From Candidatus Latescibacterota bacterium (GTDB taxonomy: Bacteria > Latescibacterota > UBA2968 > UBA8231), in contig JAJDTN010000011.1 in NCBI GenBank assembly GCA_022827165.1, forward strand, positions 1 through 21,927: 21,927 nt of DNA. The letters are read 5' to 3'. The translations under genes were made by a program, and so were the position numbers. A model generated the notes under the pieces. That model searched no databases. It saw only the letters and a list, made by a program, of their open reading frames with translations, and was not told the origin of the DNA. Below are positions 1 to 6,573 of this stretch, piece after piece (positions within the stretch are counted from its first letter, which is position 1; each line of letters opens with the position of its first letter).

Positions 1-744
1 GAGACTCTGCAGCGCGTCCCGGGCGGCCATCTGCTGGGCCTCCTTCTTGGAGCGCCCCTGCCCCCGGCCGATGGTCTGGCCGGTGACGCTCACATCGACG
101 CTGAAGACCTTGTCGTGGTCCGGGCCACGCTCGCCCTGCACCTGGTACCGGGGGTGGCCTTCTCCCCGTCCCTGCACGTGCTCGAGGAGTTTGCTCTTGA
201 AGTTGACGAAGTCCTCCGCGTCCGCCAGCCCTTCCATGTCGTGAAGGACGGCGGTCTCGACGAAGCGGCGCGCCGGCCGCAGCCCCCCGTCGAGGTAGAG
301 GGCGCCGATGACGGCCTCGAAGGCGTCGCTGAGGATCGAGTCCTGATCGGCGCCGCCGGCGGCCCTCTCCTCGGGACTGAGCAGGATGTGGCCGCCCAGG
401 TCCATCGCCCGCGCGCGGCGGGCCAGGAGGGCGCGGCTCACGGCCAGGGATTTCATCTGCGTCAGGTCTCCCTCGCGCCGGTCGCGGTAACGGTGGTACA
501 AGTGCTCCGCCACCACGAGGTCGAGGACGGCGTCTCCGAGGAACTCCAGGCGCTCGTTGGAGTCGATCCCCGCCCCCTGCCTGGCGTACACGAAGGATCT
601 GTGCTTGAGGGCGTGGGCGAGGAGGCGAGGATCGCGGAAGCGGTACCCGAGCCCCCTCTCGAGGGCCCGGAGCCGTGGCCGCGGCAATTCGGCCGCCGAC
701 GGCCTCGGGCCGAGCCGGGCGAGAGCGGCGCGAATCCAACCCAT
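1..744 (-). CDS. rnc: Ribonuclease III, 3' end cut by window edge
   Basis: Endoribonuclease that cuts double-stranded RNA in rRNA and mRNA processing. The 248 visible residues cover the catalytic RNase III domain (about 25-160) and most of the double-stranded RNA-binding domain (about 180-248). The signature NERLEFLGD lies at 63-71, and E64, E67, D71, D140 and E143 match the E. coli metal-binding and catalytic positions E38, E41, D45, D114 and E117. The frame is still open at base 1, so a short C-terminal piece is missing. The ATG at 744 gives about 30 residues before the usual domain start. No clear ribosome-binding site precedes it, so translational coupling to fabF, which stops 36 bases upstream, is possible. 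Last visible gene of the ndk-fab operon. Confidence 0.95.
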   Translation of the reverse strand, partial: MGWIRAALARLGPRPSAAELPRPRLRALERGLGYRFRDPRLLAHALKHRSFVYARQGAGIDSNERLEFLGDAVLDLVVAEHLYHRYRDRREGDLTQMKSLAVSRALLARRARAMDLGGHILLSPEERAAGGADQDSILSDAFEAVIGALYLDGGLRPARRFVETAVLHDMEGLADAEDFVNFKSKLLEHVQGRGEGHPRYQVQGERGPDHDKVFSVDVSVTGQTIGRGQGRSKKEAQQMAARDALQSL

Positions 745-757
745 CGGCGGGCGGGGA

Positions 758-780
758 GGATCCGTCGGCAAGGCGGATCC
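758..780 (-). other. Hairpin between fabF stop and rnc start
   Basis: A perfect 7-base inverted repeat (GGATCCG at 758-764, CGGATCC at 774-780) with a 9-base loop begins directly after the fabF stop codon and fills most of the 36-base gap before rnc. No T-tract follows it, so it is not an intrinsic terminator. It could be an RNA processing or stability element, which is inference. Confidence 0.45.
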
Positions 781-2022
781 TCAGGCGGGGCGGGTGAAGA
801 CGAGGGCGGCGTTGTGGCCGCCGAAACCGAAGGAGTTGTTCATCACGCCGTCGACCTGCACCTCGCGGGCCTCGTTGGCCACGTAGTCGAGATCGCAGGC
901 CGGGTCGGGGGTCTCGTAGTTGATGGTCGGGGGCAGCACGCCGTGCTTCAGGGCCAGCAGGCAGGCGATGCTCTCGACAGCGCCCGCCGCCCCGAGGAGG
1001 TGCCCGGTCATCGACTTGGTGGAGCTCACGGCCAGCTCGTCCGCCCGGGCGCCGAAGACGCCCTTCAGCGCCGCCGTCTCCTGCGGGTCGCCGACCACGG
1101 TCGAGGTGCCGTGGGCGTTGACGTAGCCGATCTCCCCCGGACCGAGGCGGGCGTCGTCGAGGGCCAGGCGCATCGCCCGGGCGCCGCCCTCTCCCTCGGG
1201 AGCCATGTCGGTGATGTGGTAGGCGTCGGCGGTGAAGCCGAGTCCGCGGAACTCGCCGTAGATCTCGGCCCCCCGGCGGCGGGCGTGCTCGTGCTCCTCC
1301 AGGACCAGGGCCCCCGCCCCTTCGCCGAGGACGAAGCCGGCTCGGTCGGCGTCGAAGGGCCGGCTCGCCCGCTGTGGCTCGTCGTTGCGCACCGACAAGG
1401 CCCGGGCCGCGGCGAAGCCGGCCACGGACAAGGGCGTGACGGCGGCCTCGGTGCCGCCGGTGACCATGACGTCGGCGTCGCCGTACTGGATCTTGCGCCC
1501 CGCCTCGCCGATGGCGTGAGCCGCCGAGGCGCAGGCGGAGACGGTGGTGTAGTTGGGGCCCCGGGCGCCGAGCTTGATGGAGATCATCCCCGCCGACATG
1601 TCGCTGATGATCATGGGGACGAAGAAGGGGCTCAGGCGCCCCGGACCGCGGTCGCTGAGCACGGAGTGCTGGTCCTCGAGGGTGGCGATGCCGCCGATGC
1701 CGGAGCCGAAGATGACGCCCACGCGCTCGGACTGCAGGCGGTCCATGTCGAGGCCGGCGTCGGCGAAGGCCTGGGTGGCCGCATACACGCCGTACTGGAC
1801 GAAAGCGTCGTTGCGGCGAACCTCCTTGCGGTCGAGGCAGGACTCGGGGTCGAAGTCCTTGACCTCCCCGGCGATGGTGACCTTCTGGCCGGTGGTGTCG
1901 AAGCGGGTGATCGGCCCGATGCCGGAACGGCCGTTGGTCAGGGCGTCCCAGTAGGCGACGGGATCGTTGCCGTTCGGGGCCAGCACCCCGAGACCTGTGA
2001 CCACTACTCTCCGTCGCGCCAC
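781..2022 (-). CDS. fabF: 3-oxoacyl-[acyl-carrier-protein] synthase II
   Basis: Condensing enzyme of type II fatty-acid elongation: it joins malonyl-ACP to the growing acyl-ACP with loss of CO2. At 413 residues it has the normal family length and the full thiolase fold. The catalytic triad is Cys164 (in VSACASAAHA), His304 (NAHGTST) and His341 (MTGHLLGAAGA), matching E. coli C163, H303 and H340. The glycine-rich NNSFGFGGHNA motif is at 395-405. It starts at GTG (2022), because MARRRVVVTG aligns directly with the usual FabF N-terminus. A weak GAGG lies about 11 bases upstream. The gap to the preceding acpP stop is 13 bases, the common acpP-fabF arrangement. Confidence 0.97.
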   Translation of the reverse strand: MARRRVVVTGLGVLAPNGNDPVAYWDALTNGRSGIGPITRFDTTGQKVTIAGEVKDFDPESCLDRKEVRRNDAFVQYGVYAATQAFADAGLDMDRLQSERVGVIFGSGIGGIATLEDQHSVLSDRGPGRLSPFFVPMIISDMSAGMISIKLGARGPNYTTVSACASAAHAIGEAGRKIQYGDADVMVTGGTEAAVTPLSVAGFAAARALSVRNDEPQRASRPFDADRAGFVLGEGAGALVLEEHEHARRRGAEIYGEFRGLGFTADAYHITDMAPEGEGGARAMRLALDDARLGPGEIGYVNAHGTSTVVGDPQETAALKGVFGARADELAVSSTKSMTGHLLGAAGAVESIACLLALKHGVLPPTINYETPDPACDLDYVANEAREVQVDGVMNNSFGFGGHNAALVFTRPA

Positions 2023-2035
2023 GTCGACCGCCGCC

Positions 2036-2275
2036 TCAGGCCTTGGCGTTCTCTTCGAGGTAGCGAATGGCGTCGGTGACGGAAGCGATCTTCTCGGCGT
2101 CCTCGTCGGGGATATCGAGGCCGAACTCCTCCTCGAAGGCCATGACCAGCTCGACCGTGTCCAGCGAGTCGGCGCCGAGGTCGTCGATGAAGGACGCCTC
2201 CCTGGTCACCTGCTCGGCATTGACGCCGAGCTGTTCGACGATCAGGTCGCGTACCCGCTCTTCGATGGTTGGCAT
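2036..2275 (-). CDS. acpP: Acyl carrier protein
   Basis: Small acidic carrier that holds growing acyl chains on a 4'-phosphopantetheine arm for all enzymes of the fab cluster. It has 79 residues, with the arm attached at Ser37 in the invariant DSL motif ([11 protein letters not shown]) and the usual [16 protein letters not shown] helix after it. The start at 2275 is supported by AAAAAGGAG about 7 bases upstream and by MPTIEERV matching typical ACP N-termini. An in-frame extension to 2338 would pass through the leader and is rejected. It lies between fabG and fabF, and the 123-base gap upstream holds a candidate promoter, consistent with the high demand for ACP. Confidence 0.98.
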   Translation of the reverse strand: MPTIEERVRDLIVEQLGVNAEQVTREASFIDDLGADSLDTVELVMAFEEEFGLDIPDEDAEKIASVTDAIRYLEENAKA

Positions 2276-2339
2276 GCAGGTCTCCTTTTTGTGCGCTTGC
2301 CGAATCGTGGGTTGGGCAACGTTACCCGGGGGGTTCACC

Positions 2340-2368
2340 TATATATGCAGGGTCCTGAGACGGCGCAA
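2340..2368 (-). promoter_or_regulatory. Candidate acpP promoter
   Basis: In the fabG-acpP gap the minus strand reads TTGCGC (2363-2368), a 17-base spacer, then TATATA (2340-2345). The -35 matches consensus at 3 of 6 positions and the -10 at 4 of 6. This is the only A/T-rich spot in the gap. Transcription would start near 2333, giving a leader of about 58 bases with a good ribosome-binding site. An internal promoter before acpP is known in E. coli. The assignment here is inference. Confidence 0.5.
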
Positions 2369-2398
2369 CCGGGATCCTGGATCCGGCCCCGCCCCCGG

Positions 2399-3145
2399 CT
2401 ACATCGTCATGCCGCCGTCGACGGCCAGCACCTGCCCGGTGATGTAGGCGGCCCTCCGAGAGGCGAGGAAAGCGACAGCGTCGGCCACCTCCTCCGGTGT
2501 GCCCGTCCGGGCCAGGGGCACGTGGGCCATCAGGTGCTCGACGGCCTCCTGCGGCAGATCGGCCGTCATTCCCGTGTCCGGCACGTACCCGGGCGCGACG
2601 ACGTTGACGGTGACGCCGCGGGAGGCCATTTCGCGGGCCAGGCTCTTGGTGAAGCCGATCAGCCCCGCCTTGGAAGCCGAGTAGTTGGCCTGCCCGGCGT
2701 TGCCCACGATCCCCGCCACGGAGGAGATGGAGATGATCCGCCCCTCCCGGGCGCGCATCATCGGCCGGGCTGCCGCCTTGGTGCAGTGGAAGGCGCCCTT
2801 GAGATTGGTCGCCAGCACCGCGTCCCAGTCCTCCTCCTTCATGCGCAGCAGGAGGTTGTCGCGCCGGATGCCGGCGTTGTTGACGAGGATGTGGATGCCC
2901 CCCAGCTCGGAGATCGTCCGCTGCACCGTGGCCGCCGCCTGGCCGGCGTCGGAGACGTCCGCCGCGCACGCCAGGGACGGCACGCCCAGGGCGGCGATCT
3001 CGGCGGCGGTGGACTCGGCCGCCGACTCGGTGCGCGCGCAGACGGCCACGGCCGCGCCCTCCGCCGCCAGGCGCAGGGCGATCGCCCGCCCGATGCCGCG
3101 GGATCCTCCGGTGACCAGGGCTGCTTTGCCGTCGAGATCCGCCAT
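2399..3145 (-). CDS. fabG: 3-oxoacyl-[acyl-carrier-protein] reductase
   Basis: NADPH-dependent reductase for the first reduction step of fatty-acid elongation (3-ketoacyl-ACP to 3-hydroxyacyl-ACP). A 248-residue classical short-chain dehydrogenase. It has the nucleotide-binding TGGSRGIGRA at 12-21, the structural NNAG at 89-92, Asn114, and the catalytic Ser142, Tyr155 and Lys159 in SSVAGIVGNAGQANYSASK. The C-terminal end (ITGQVLAVDGGMTM) is typical of FabG. The ATG at 3145 has GAGGAAG about 7 bases upstream. It sits 19 bases after fabD and before acpP, the standard fabD-fabG-acpP order, which separates it from the many unrelated SDRs. Confidence 0.96.
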   Translation of the reverse strand: MADLDGKAALVTGGSRGIGRAIALRLAAEGAAVAVCARTESAAESTAAEIAALGVPSLACAADVSDAGQAAATVQRTISELGGIHILVNNAGIRRDNLLLRMKEEDWDAVLATNLKGAFHCTKAAARPMMRAREGRIISISSVAGIVGNAGQANYSASKAGLIGFTKSLAREMASRGVTVNVVAPGYVPDTGMTADLPQEAVEHLMAHVPLARTGTPEEVADAVAFLASRRAAYITGQVLAVDGGMTM

Positions 3146-3164
3146 CGCTCTTCCTCGTCAGAGT

Positions 3165-4091
3165 TCAGACACCGGTTTCGAGACCGCTCATCTCCTCGGC
3201 GGTGCCCGCGGTCTCCACCCTCAGGCCGCGGAGAATGCGTCGGCTCAGGCCCTTCAGCACGCTGCCGGGACCGACCTCGAAGGCCCGGTCCACCCCCATG
3301 GCGGAGAGGGCCTGCACCGACTCCGTCCAGCGCACGGGCGCCGTCATCTGCTCGAAGAGGAGGCGGCGCAGGGCGCGGGGATCGGTCTCGGGGGCGGCGG
3401 TCACGTTGGTCACCACGGGCACCGACGGGGGGCTGAACCGGGTCGCCGCCAGGCGCTGGGACAGGCCTTCGGCGGCCGACGCCATGAGAGGGGAGTGAAA
3501 GGCACCGCTCACCGGCAGCTCGACGACCCGCCGGGCGCCGGCCGTGTCGGCGGCGGCCATGGCCCTCTCCACCGCTCCCGCCTCGCCGGACAGGACCACC
3601 TGGCCCGGGGAGTTGTAGTTCGCGGGTACCACCTCGGGGCCGATCTCCTCGCACAGACCCGCCACGACGTGGTCGTCGAGGCCGATGACGGCCGCCATCT
3701 TGCCCGGCCGCTCGGCGCCGGCGGCCTGCATCAGGCGCCCCCGCTCGCGCACCAGGGACAGGCCCTCGGAAAAGCCCAGCACCCCGGCGGCGGTGAGGGC
3801 CGAGTACTCCCCGAGGCTGTGGCCGGCCACCGCGTCCGGGTGAAGGCCGGCCTCGGCCAGCAGGCGGGCGGCGGCGACGCTGTGCACGTACACCGCCGGC
3901 TGGGTGATCTCGGTCTGGCTGAGGCGCTCCATCGGCCCCTCGAAGCAGACCCGCGAGAGGTCGAATCCGAGAATCCCGTCGGCCTCCTCGAAGGTCTCCC
4001 GGACCATGGGATAGCGCTCCCGGAGATCGGCCCCCATGCCGACGAACTGGGAAGCCTGGCCCGGAAACAGAAAGGCGGTCCGGGCGCTCAC
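3165..4091 (-). CDS. fabD: Malonyl-CoA:ACP transacylase
   Basis: Moves malonyl groups from CoA to acyl carrier protein, providing the extender unit for FabF and FabH. 308 residues, the normal length. The nucleophile is Ser92 in the GHSLGEYSAL elbow (90-99), the substrate-carboxylate arginine is Arg117 in VRERGRLMQ, and the catalytic histidine is His199 in SGAFHSPLM. The oxyanion-hole motif FPGQASQFVGMG is at 9-20. The GTG start at 4091 overlaps the fabH stop codon by four bases (GTGA at 4088-4091), a sign of translational coupling within the operon. Confidence 0.97.
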   Translation of the reverse strand: MSARTAFLFPGQASQFVGMGADLRERYPMVRETFEEADGILGFDLSRVCFEGPMERLSQTEITQPAVYVHSVAAARLLAEAGLHPDAVAGHSLGEYSALTAAGVLGFSEGLSLVRERGRLMQAAGAERPGKMAAVIGLDDHVVAGLCEEIGPEVVPANYNSPGQVVLSGEAGAVERAMAAADTAGARRVVELPVSGAFHSPLMASAAEGLSQRLAATRFSPPSVPVVTNVTAAPETDPRALRRLLFEQMTAPVRWTESVQALSAMGVDRAFEVGPGSVLKGLSRRILRGLRVETAGTAEEMSGLETGV

Positions 4092-5095
4092 GAGACCCGG
4101 CTCCAGCGCATGAGGACGCTGCCCCAGGTGAGACCGGCGCCGACGGCGGTCATCTGCACCAGGTCTCCGGGCTCAAGGCGGCCTTCTTCCGCCGCCTCGG
4201 AGAGGGCGATGGGCACGGTACCGGCCGTGGTGTTGGCATAGCGTTCGATGTTGCTCAGCACGCGCTCTTCCTCCAGGCCCATGCGCTCGGCGGTGGCGGT
4301 GATGATCCGCTGGTTCGCCTGGTGCGGGACGAACAGCTTCAGGTCCTTCGGGGTCAGTCCGTTGCGCTCCAGCAGGGAGAGCGAGACCTCCGCCATCCGC
4401 TGGATGGCGAAGCGGAAGACCGCCCGTCCCTCCTGGTGAAGGTAGTGGTCCCGGGCTTCCACCGTCTCCCGGGTCGCCGGGTGCAGGCTGCCGCCGGCGC
4501 GGATGAAGAGGTCCTTGCCTCCGCGGCCGTCGGCGTGCAGCTCGAAGTCGACGATCCCCTCGTCCTCAACCTGCGCCGGCTCGAGCAGAACCCCTCCGGC
4601 GCCGTCGCCGAAGAGGACGCAGGTGGCGCGGTCGGTAGGATCGACGACGGCGCTCATCTTGTCGGCGCCGATGACCATCACCTTGCGGTGCGCCCCGGTG
4701 GCGATGAACTGGGCCCCGGAGACGAGGGCGTAGACGAACCCCGAGCAGGCGGCCTGGAGATCGAAGGCCCAGGCGCCGGTGGCGCCGACGGCCGCCTGCA
4801 CCAGGCAGGCCGTGGACGGCAGAAGCATGTCGGGCGTCATCGTCGCCACGATGATCAGATCGACCTCCTCGGCGGGGGTCCCGGTGCGCCGGAGCAGCCC
4901 GTCGGCCACCTGGGTGGCCAGGGCGGAGGTGCCGGCGTCTTCGAGAATCCTGCGCTCGCGGATTCCGGTGCGCTCGCGGATCCAGACATCGGAACTGTCG
5001 ACGACCCGTTCGAGATCGGAGTTGGTGACGACCTTTTCGGGGAGGGCGCGCTCCACCGCCGTGATCGCCGCGACGGCGGCATGCGCAGGGGACAC
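4088..5095 (-). CDS. fabH: 3-oxoacyl-[acyl-carrier-protein] synthase III
   Basis: Initiates fatty-acid synthesis by condensing an acyl-CoA primer with malonyl-ACP, and so influences chain type. 335 residues, slightly longer than the usual 315-330. The triad is Cys117 (AACSGFVYAL), His258 (VPHQANQRI) and Asn288 (YANTTAGTVP), matching E. coli C112, H244 and N274. The start is GTG at 5095 with only a weak AAGG upstream; a slightly shorter start cannot be excluded. The gene directly upstream would normally be plsX, but a 145-base non-coding gap and then rpmF are found instead. Its stop overlaps the start of fabD. Confidence 0.96.
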   Translation of the reverse strand: MSPAHAAVAAITAVERALPEKVVTNSDLERVVDSSDVWIRERTGIRERRILEDAGTSALATQVADGLLRRTGTPAEEVDLIIVATMTPDMLLPSTACLVQAAVGATGAWAFDLQAACSGFVYALVSGAQFIATGAHRKVMVIGADKMSAVVDPTDRATCVLFGDGAGGVLLEPAQVEDEGIVDFELHADGRGGKDLFIRAGGSLHPATRETVEARDHYLHQEGRAVFRFAIQRMAEVSLSLLERNGLTPKDLKLFVPHQANQRIITATAERMGLEEERVLSNIERYANTTAGTVPIALSEAAEEGRLEPGDLVQMTAVGAGLTWGSVLMRWSRVS

Positions 5096-5240
5096 GGGGG
5101 AGACCTTCGGCGCCGTCCGGGTTCAGACTCGCGGTGCGACGGAAACGGCGGTCGATGGGCCGTGAGCCCGCACCGGCGGGCGGGCCTCGATCTGGCTCCC
5201 GGCGCGAGCCCGGGCGGACCTGGTCAAGGGACGCTGGTCC
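5096..5240 (-). other. Non-coding gap where plsX is usually found
   Basis: This 145-base stretch between rpmF and fabH shows no convincing reading frame. A perfect 6-bp hairpin (AGGGAC at 5227-5232, GTCCCT at 5237-5242) overlaps the rpmF stop codon, and a shorter one (CCCGG at 5198-5202, CCGGG at 5210-5214) follows. Neither has a T-tract. A TTGACC follows the first hairpin, but no A/T-rich -10 lies at a suitable distance. The gap may be the scar of a lost plsX, or simply spacer. Confidence 0.4.
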
Positions 5241-5423
5241 CTAGTCCGAGGGTTCGAGGTAGGCGCGGCCCCGGTAGTGGCCGCAACTCTTGCAGACGCG
5301 GTGGGGGCGGGCCGGCTGGCCGCAGTTGGGACAGGTGGTGACTGTCGCGGCCCTGAGCTTCCAGTGGGTACGGCGCTTGTCGCGGCGGGTGCGTGAGATC
5401 CTTCGCTTCGGTACGGCGGCCAT
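5241..5423 (-). CDS. rpmF: 50S ribosomal protein L32
   Basis: Small structural protein of the large ribosomal subunit. 60 residues, strongly basic, starting [18 protein letters not shown] as in nearly all L32 proteins. Four cysteines (C31, C34, C44, C47) in CPNCG and CKSCGHYRG form the zinc ribbon of the zinc-binding version of L32, as opposed to cysteine-free versions. The start at 5423 has AAAGGAG about 10 bases upstream; in-frame bases above this belong to the preceding gene. It follows the DUF177 gene by 8 bases, a very widely conserved pairing. Confidence 0.97.
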   Translation of the reverse strand: MAAVPKRRISRTRRDKRRTHWKLRAATVTTCPNCGQPARPHRVCKSCGHYRGRAYLEPSD

Positions 5424-5431
5424 CTTCTCTC

Positions 5432-5998
5432 TCAGCTCCTTTGACTCGTCTGTTGCTTCAGTTGGGCGAGGACCTCCCACCGGGGGTCGTCGACCTGGTC
5501 CGCGCAGGAGCAGGCGACGCGGTTTCGATCCTCCCCGCACCGGGGGCACAGGCCCAGGCAGTCGGGCTTGCAGTAGATCCGCAGGGGCATCTCCAGCACG
5601 AGGGCGTCGTGCAGGCGCTCGAGGAGGTCCACCTCCTTGACCCCCGGGTCGACGATGTCAACCTCGTCCTCCTCCTCCAACGCCTCGATCTCGTCCTCGG
5701 TGGCCTCCTTGCGCTGAAGGAGGAACTGCATCTGCGCCCGGAGCGGGGCGAAGGCCGGGGCCAGGCAGCGGCAGCACTCGCCGCGCAGCCTGGCTCGGAG
5801 CGACCCGCTCACCGTGAACATCTGCAGGCTGCGGCCCACCCTCAGGGTGACAGCGACGGGCCCGTCGAAGTCGAAGTCGGCGTCCGCCAGATCGAGCTGC
5901 TCCGGATCGATGTCGAAGGAGCCCTCGCTCCGGCCCTCCTCGACCTCGTCGAGAAGGATCGTCGTCGGCTGGCCGGGGAGGCTCGGCAGGAGGGACAC
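5432..5998 (-). CDS. DUF177 / YceD family protein
   Basis: Member of the DUF177 (YceD) family encoded next to rpmF in many bacteria. Family members have been linked to 23S rRNA accumulation or ribosome assembly, but the exact role is not settled. 188 residues. The first half is acidic with a [14 protein letters not shown] strand region, followed by the ECCRCL cysteine cluster (75-78). An acidic linker (98-118) leads to the C-terminal cysteine-rich block at 143-165 ([13 protein letters not shown] then CSC), which looks metal-binding. It starts at GTG (5998), 13 bases after the ndk stop, and ends 8 bases before rpmF, so it is in the same transcript. Confidence 0.88.
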   Translation of the reverse strand: MSLLPSLPGQPTTILLDEVEEGRSEGSFDIDPEQLDLADADFDFDGPVAVTLRVGRSLQMFTVSGSLRARLRGECCRCLAPAFAPLRAQMQFLLQRKEATEDEIEALEEEDEVDIVDPGVKEVDLLERLHDALVLEMPLRIYCKPDCLGLCPRCGEDRNRVACSCADQVDDPRWEVLAQLKQQTSQRS

Positions 5999-6011
5999 GG
6001 GCTCCTGCTCC

Positions 6012-6413
6012 CTAGAAGAAGAACCCGATCTCGCGGACCGCGTTCTCCGGAGAATCGGAGGCGTGCACGGCGTTGCACTGCACGTCGGTGCCGAAGTCCG
6101 CCCGGATCGTTCCCGGCGCCGCCCGGGTGCTGTCGGTCTCGCCGATGAACCGCCGCAGATGGGCGACGGCGTCGGGGCCCTCCAGCACCACCGGCACCAC
6201 GGGGCCCGAGGTCATGAAGGCCACCAGCTCGTGGTAGAAGGGCCGCTCCCGGTGGACCTCGTAGAACGCCCGCGCCCGCTCCTGGGTGAGCCGCTCCATT
6301 CGCAGCTCCCGCAGCAGGAATCCCTCGCCCTCCAGCCGCGCCAGGATCTGTCCCACGGCGTTCCTGGCTACGGCGTCGGGCTTGACGATGAGGAGCGTAC
6401 GCTCCGTTTCCAC
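6012..6413 (-). CDS. ndk: Nucleoside diphosphate kinase
   Basis: Transfers the gamma phosphate of a nucleoside triphosphate (usually ATP) to nucleoside diphosphates through a phosphohistidine, balancing NTP and dNTP pools in the cytoplasm. 133 residues. Lys11 lies in LIVKPDAV and the catalytic His117 in NAVHASDSPENA, the same position numbers as in E. coli Ndk. The GTG at 6413 is chosen because VETERTLLIVKPDA begins exactly where family members begin, and GAGGGA lies about 10 bases upstream. Longer in-frame starts would lie across the terminator-like hairpin and mostly upstream of the predicted transcription start. First gene of the operon that continues into rpmF and the fab genes. Confidence 0.95.
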   Translation of the reverse strand: METERTLLIVKPDAVARNAVGQILARLEGEGFLLRELRMERLTQERARAFYEVHRERPFYHELVAFMTSGPVVPVVLEGPDAVAHLRRFIGETDSTRAAPGTIRADFGTDVQCNAVHASDSPENAVREIGFFF

Positions 6414-6442
6414 CCGCAACCGTCCCTCGTGCGAAACCGGCG

Positions 6443-6474
6443 AAAAAGCGGCCGGAGCGGACACCGCTCCGGCC
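6443..6474 (-). terminator. Terminator-like hairpin in the ndk-fab leader
   Basis: The minus strand carries a perfect 11-bp stem (6464-6474 with 6450-6460, GGCCGGAGCGG on both strands) with a 3-base loop, then GC and five T residues (6443-6447). This is a textbook intrinsic terminator on the minus strand only. It lies after the predicted ndk transcription start (about 6483) and before the ndk start codon (6413). No upstream minus-strand gene needs terminating for over 5 kb, so attenuation of the ndk-rpmF-fab operon is the best explanation. Confidence 0.75.
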
Positions 6475-6489
6475 TGACATAAGTGCATG

Positions 6490-6518
6490 AATTTAGGGGC
6501 TATTAGGACAACTGTCAA
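6490..6518 (-). promoter_or_regulatory. Promoter of the ndk-rpmF-fab operon
   Basis: On the minus strand a perfect TTGACA (6513-6518) is followed by a 17-base spacer and TAAATT (6490-6495, 4 of 6). Transcription would start near 6483, giving a leader of about 70 bases that contains the terminator-like hairpin. An inverted repeat GACA-AC-TGTC (6507-6516) overlaps the -35 and could be an operator. Confidence 0.75.
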
Positions 6519-6536
6519 CGTGTCGGAAAGCGCCGC

Positions 6537-6565
6537 TTGACAGGGTTTTTCGTGCCGGGTAGATT
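6537..6565 (+). promoter_or_regulatory. Promoter of the HD-uvrC operon
   Basis: A perfect TTGACA (6537-6542), a 17-base spacer and TAGATT (6560-6565, 4 of 6) lie directly before the HD-domain gene. The predicted start of transcription (about 6571-6574) coincides with the ATG at 6574, so the messenger would have essentially no leader. It diverges from the ndk promoter, the two -35 boxes being 18 bases apart. Confidence 0.72.
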
Positions 6566-6573
6566 GCCGCGGG

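Noticed and set aside
115..2079. Very long plus-strand open frame opposite rnc and fabF
   Set aside because: It is the antisense shadow common in GC-rich genes. Its protein is a low-complexity Gly/Val/Asp/Arg-rich string with no recognisable motif, while the minus strand encodes RNase III and FabF with full active sites.
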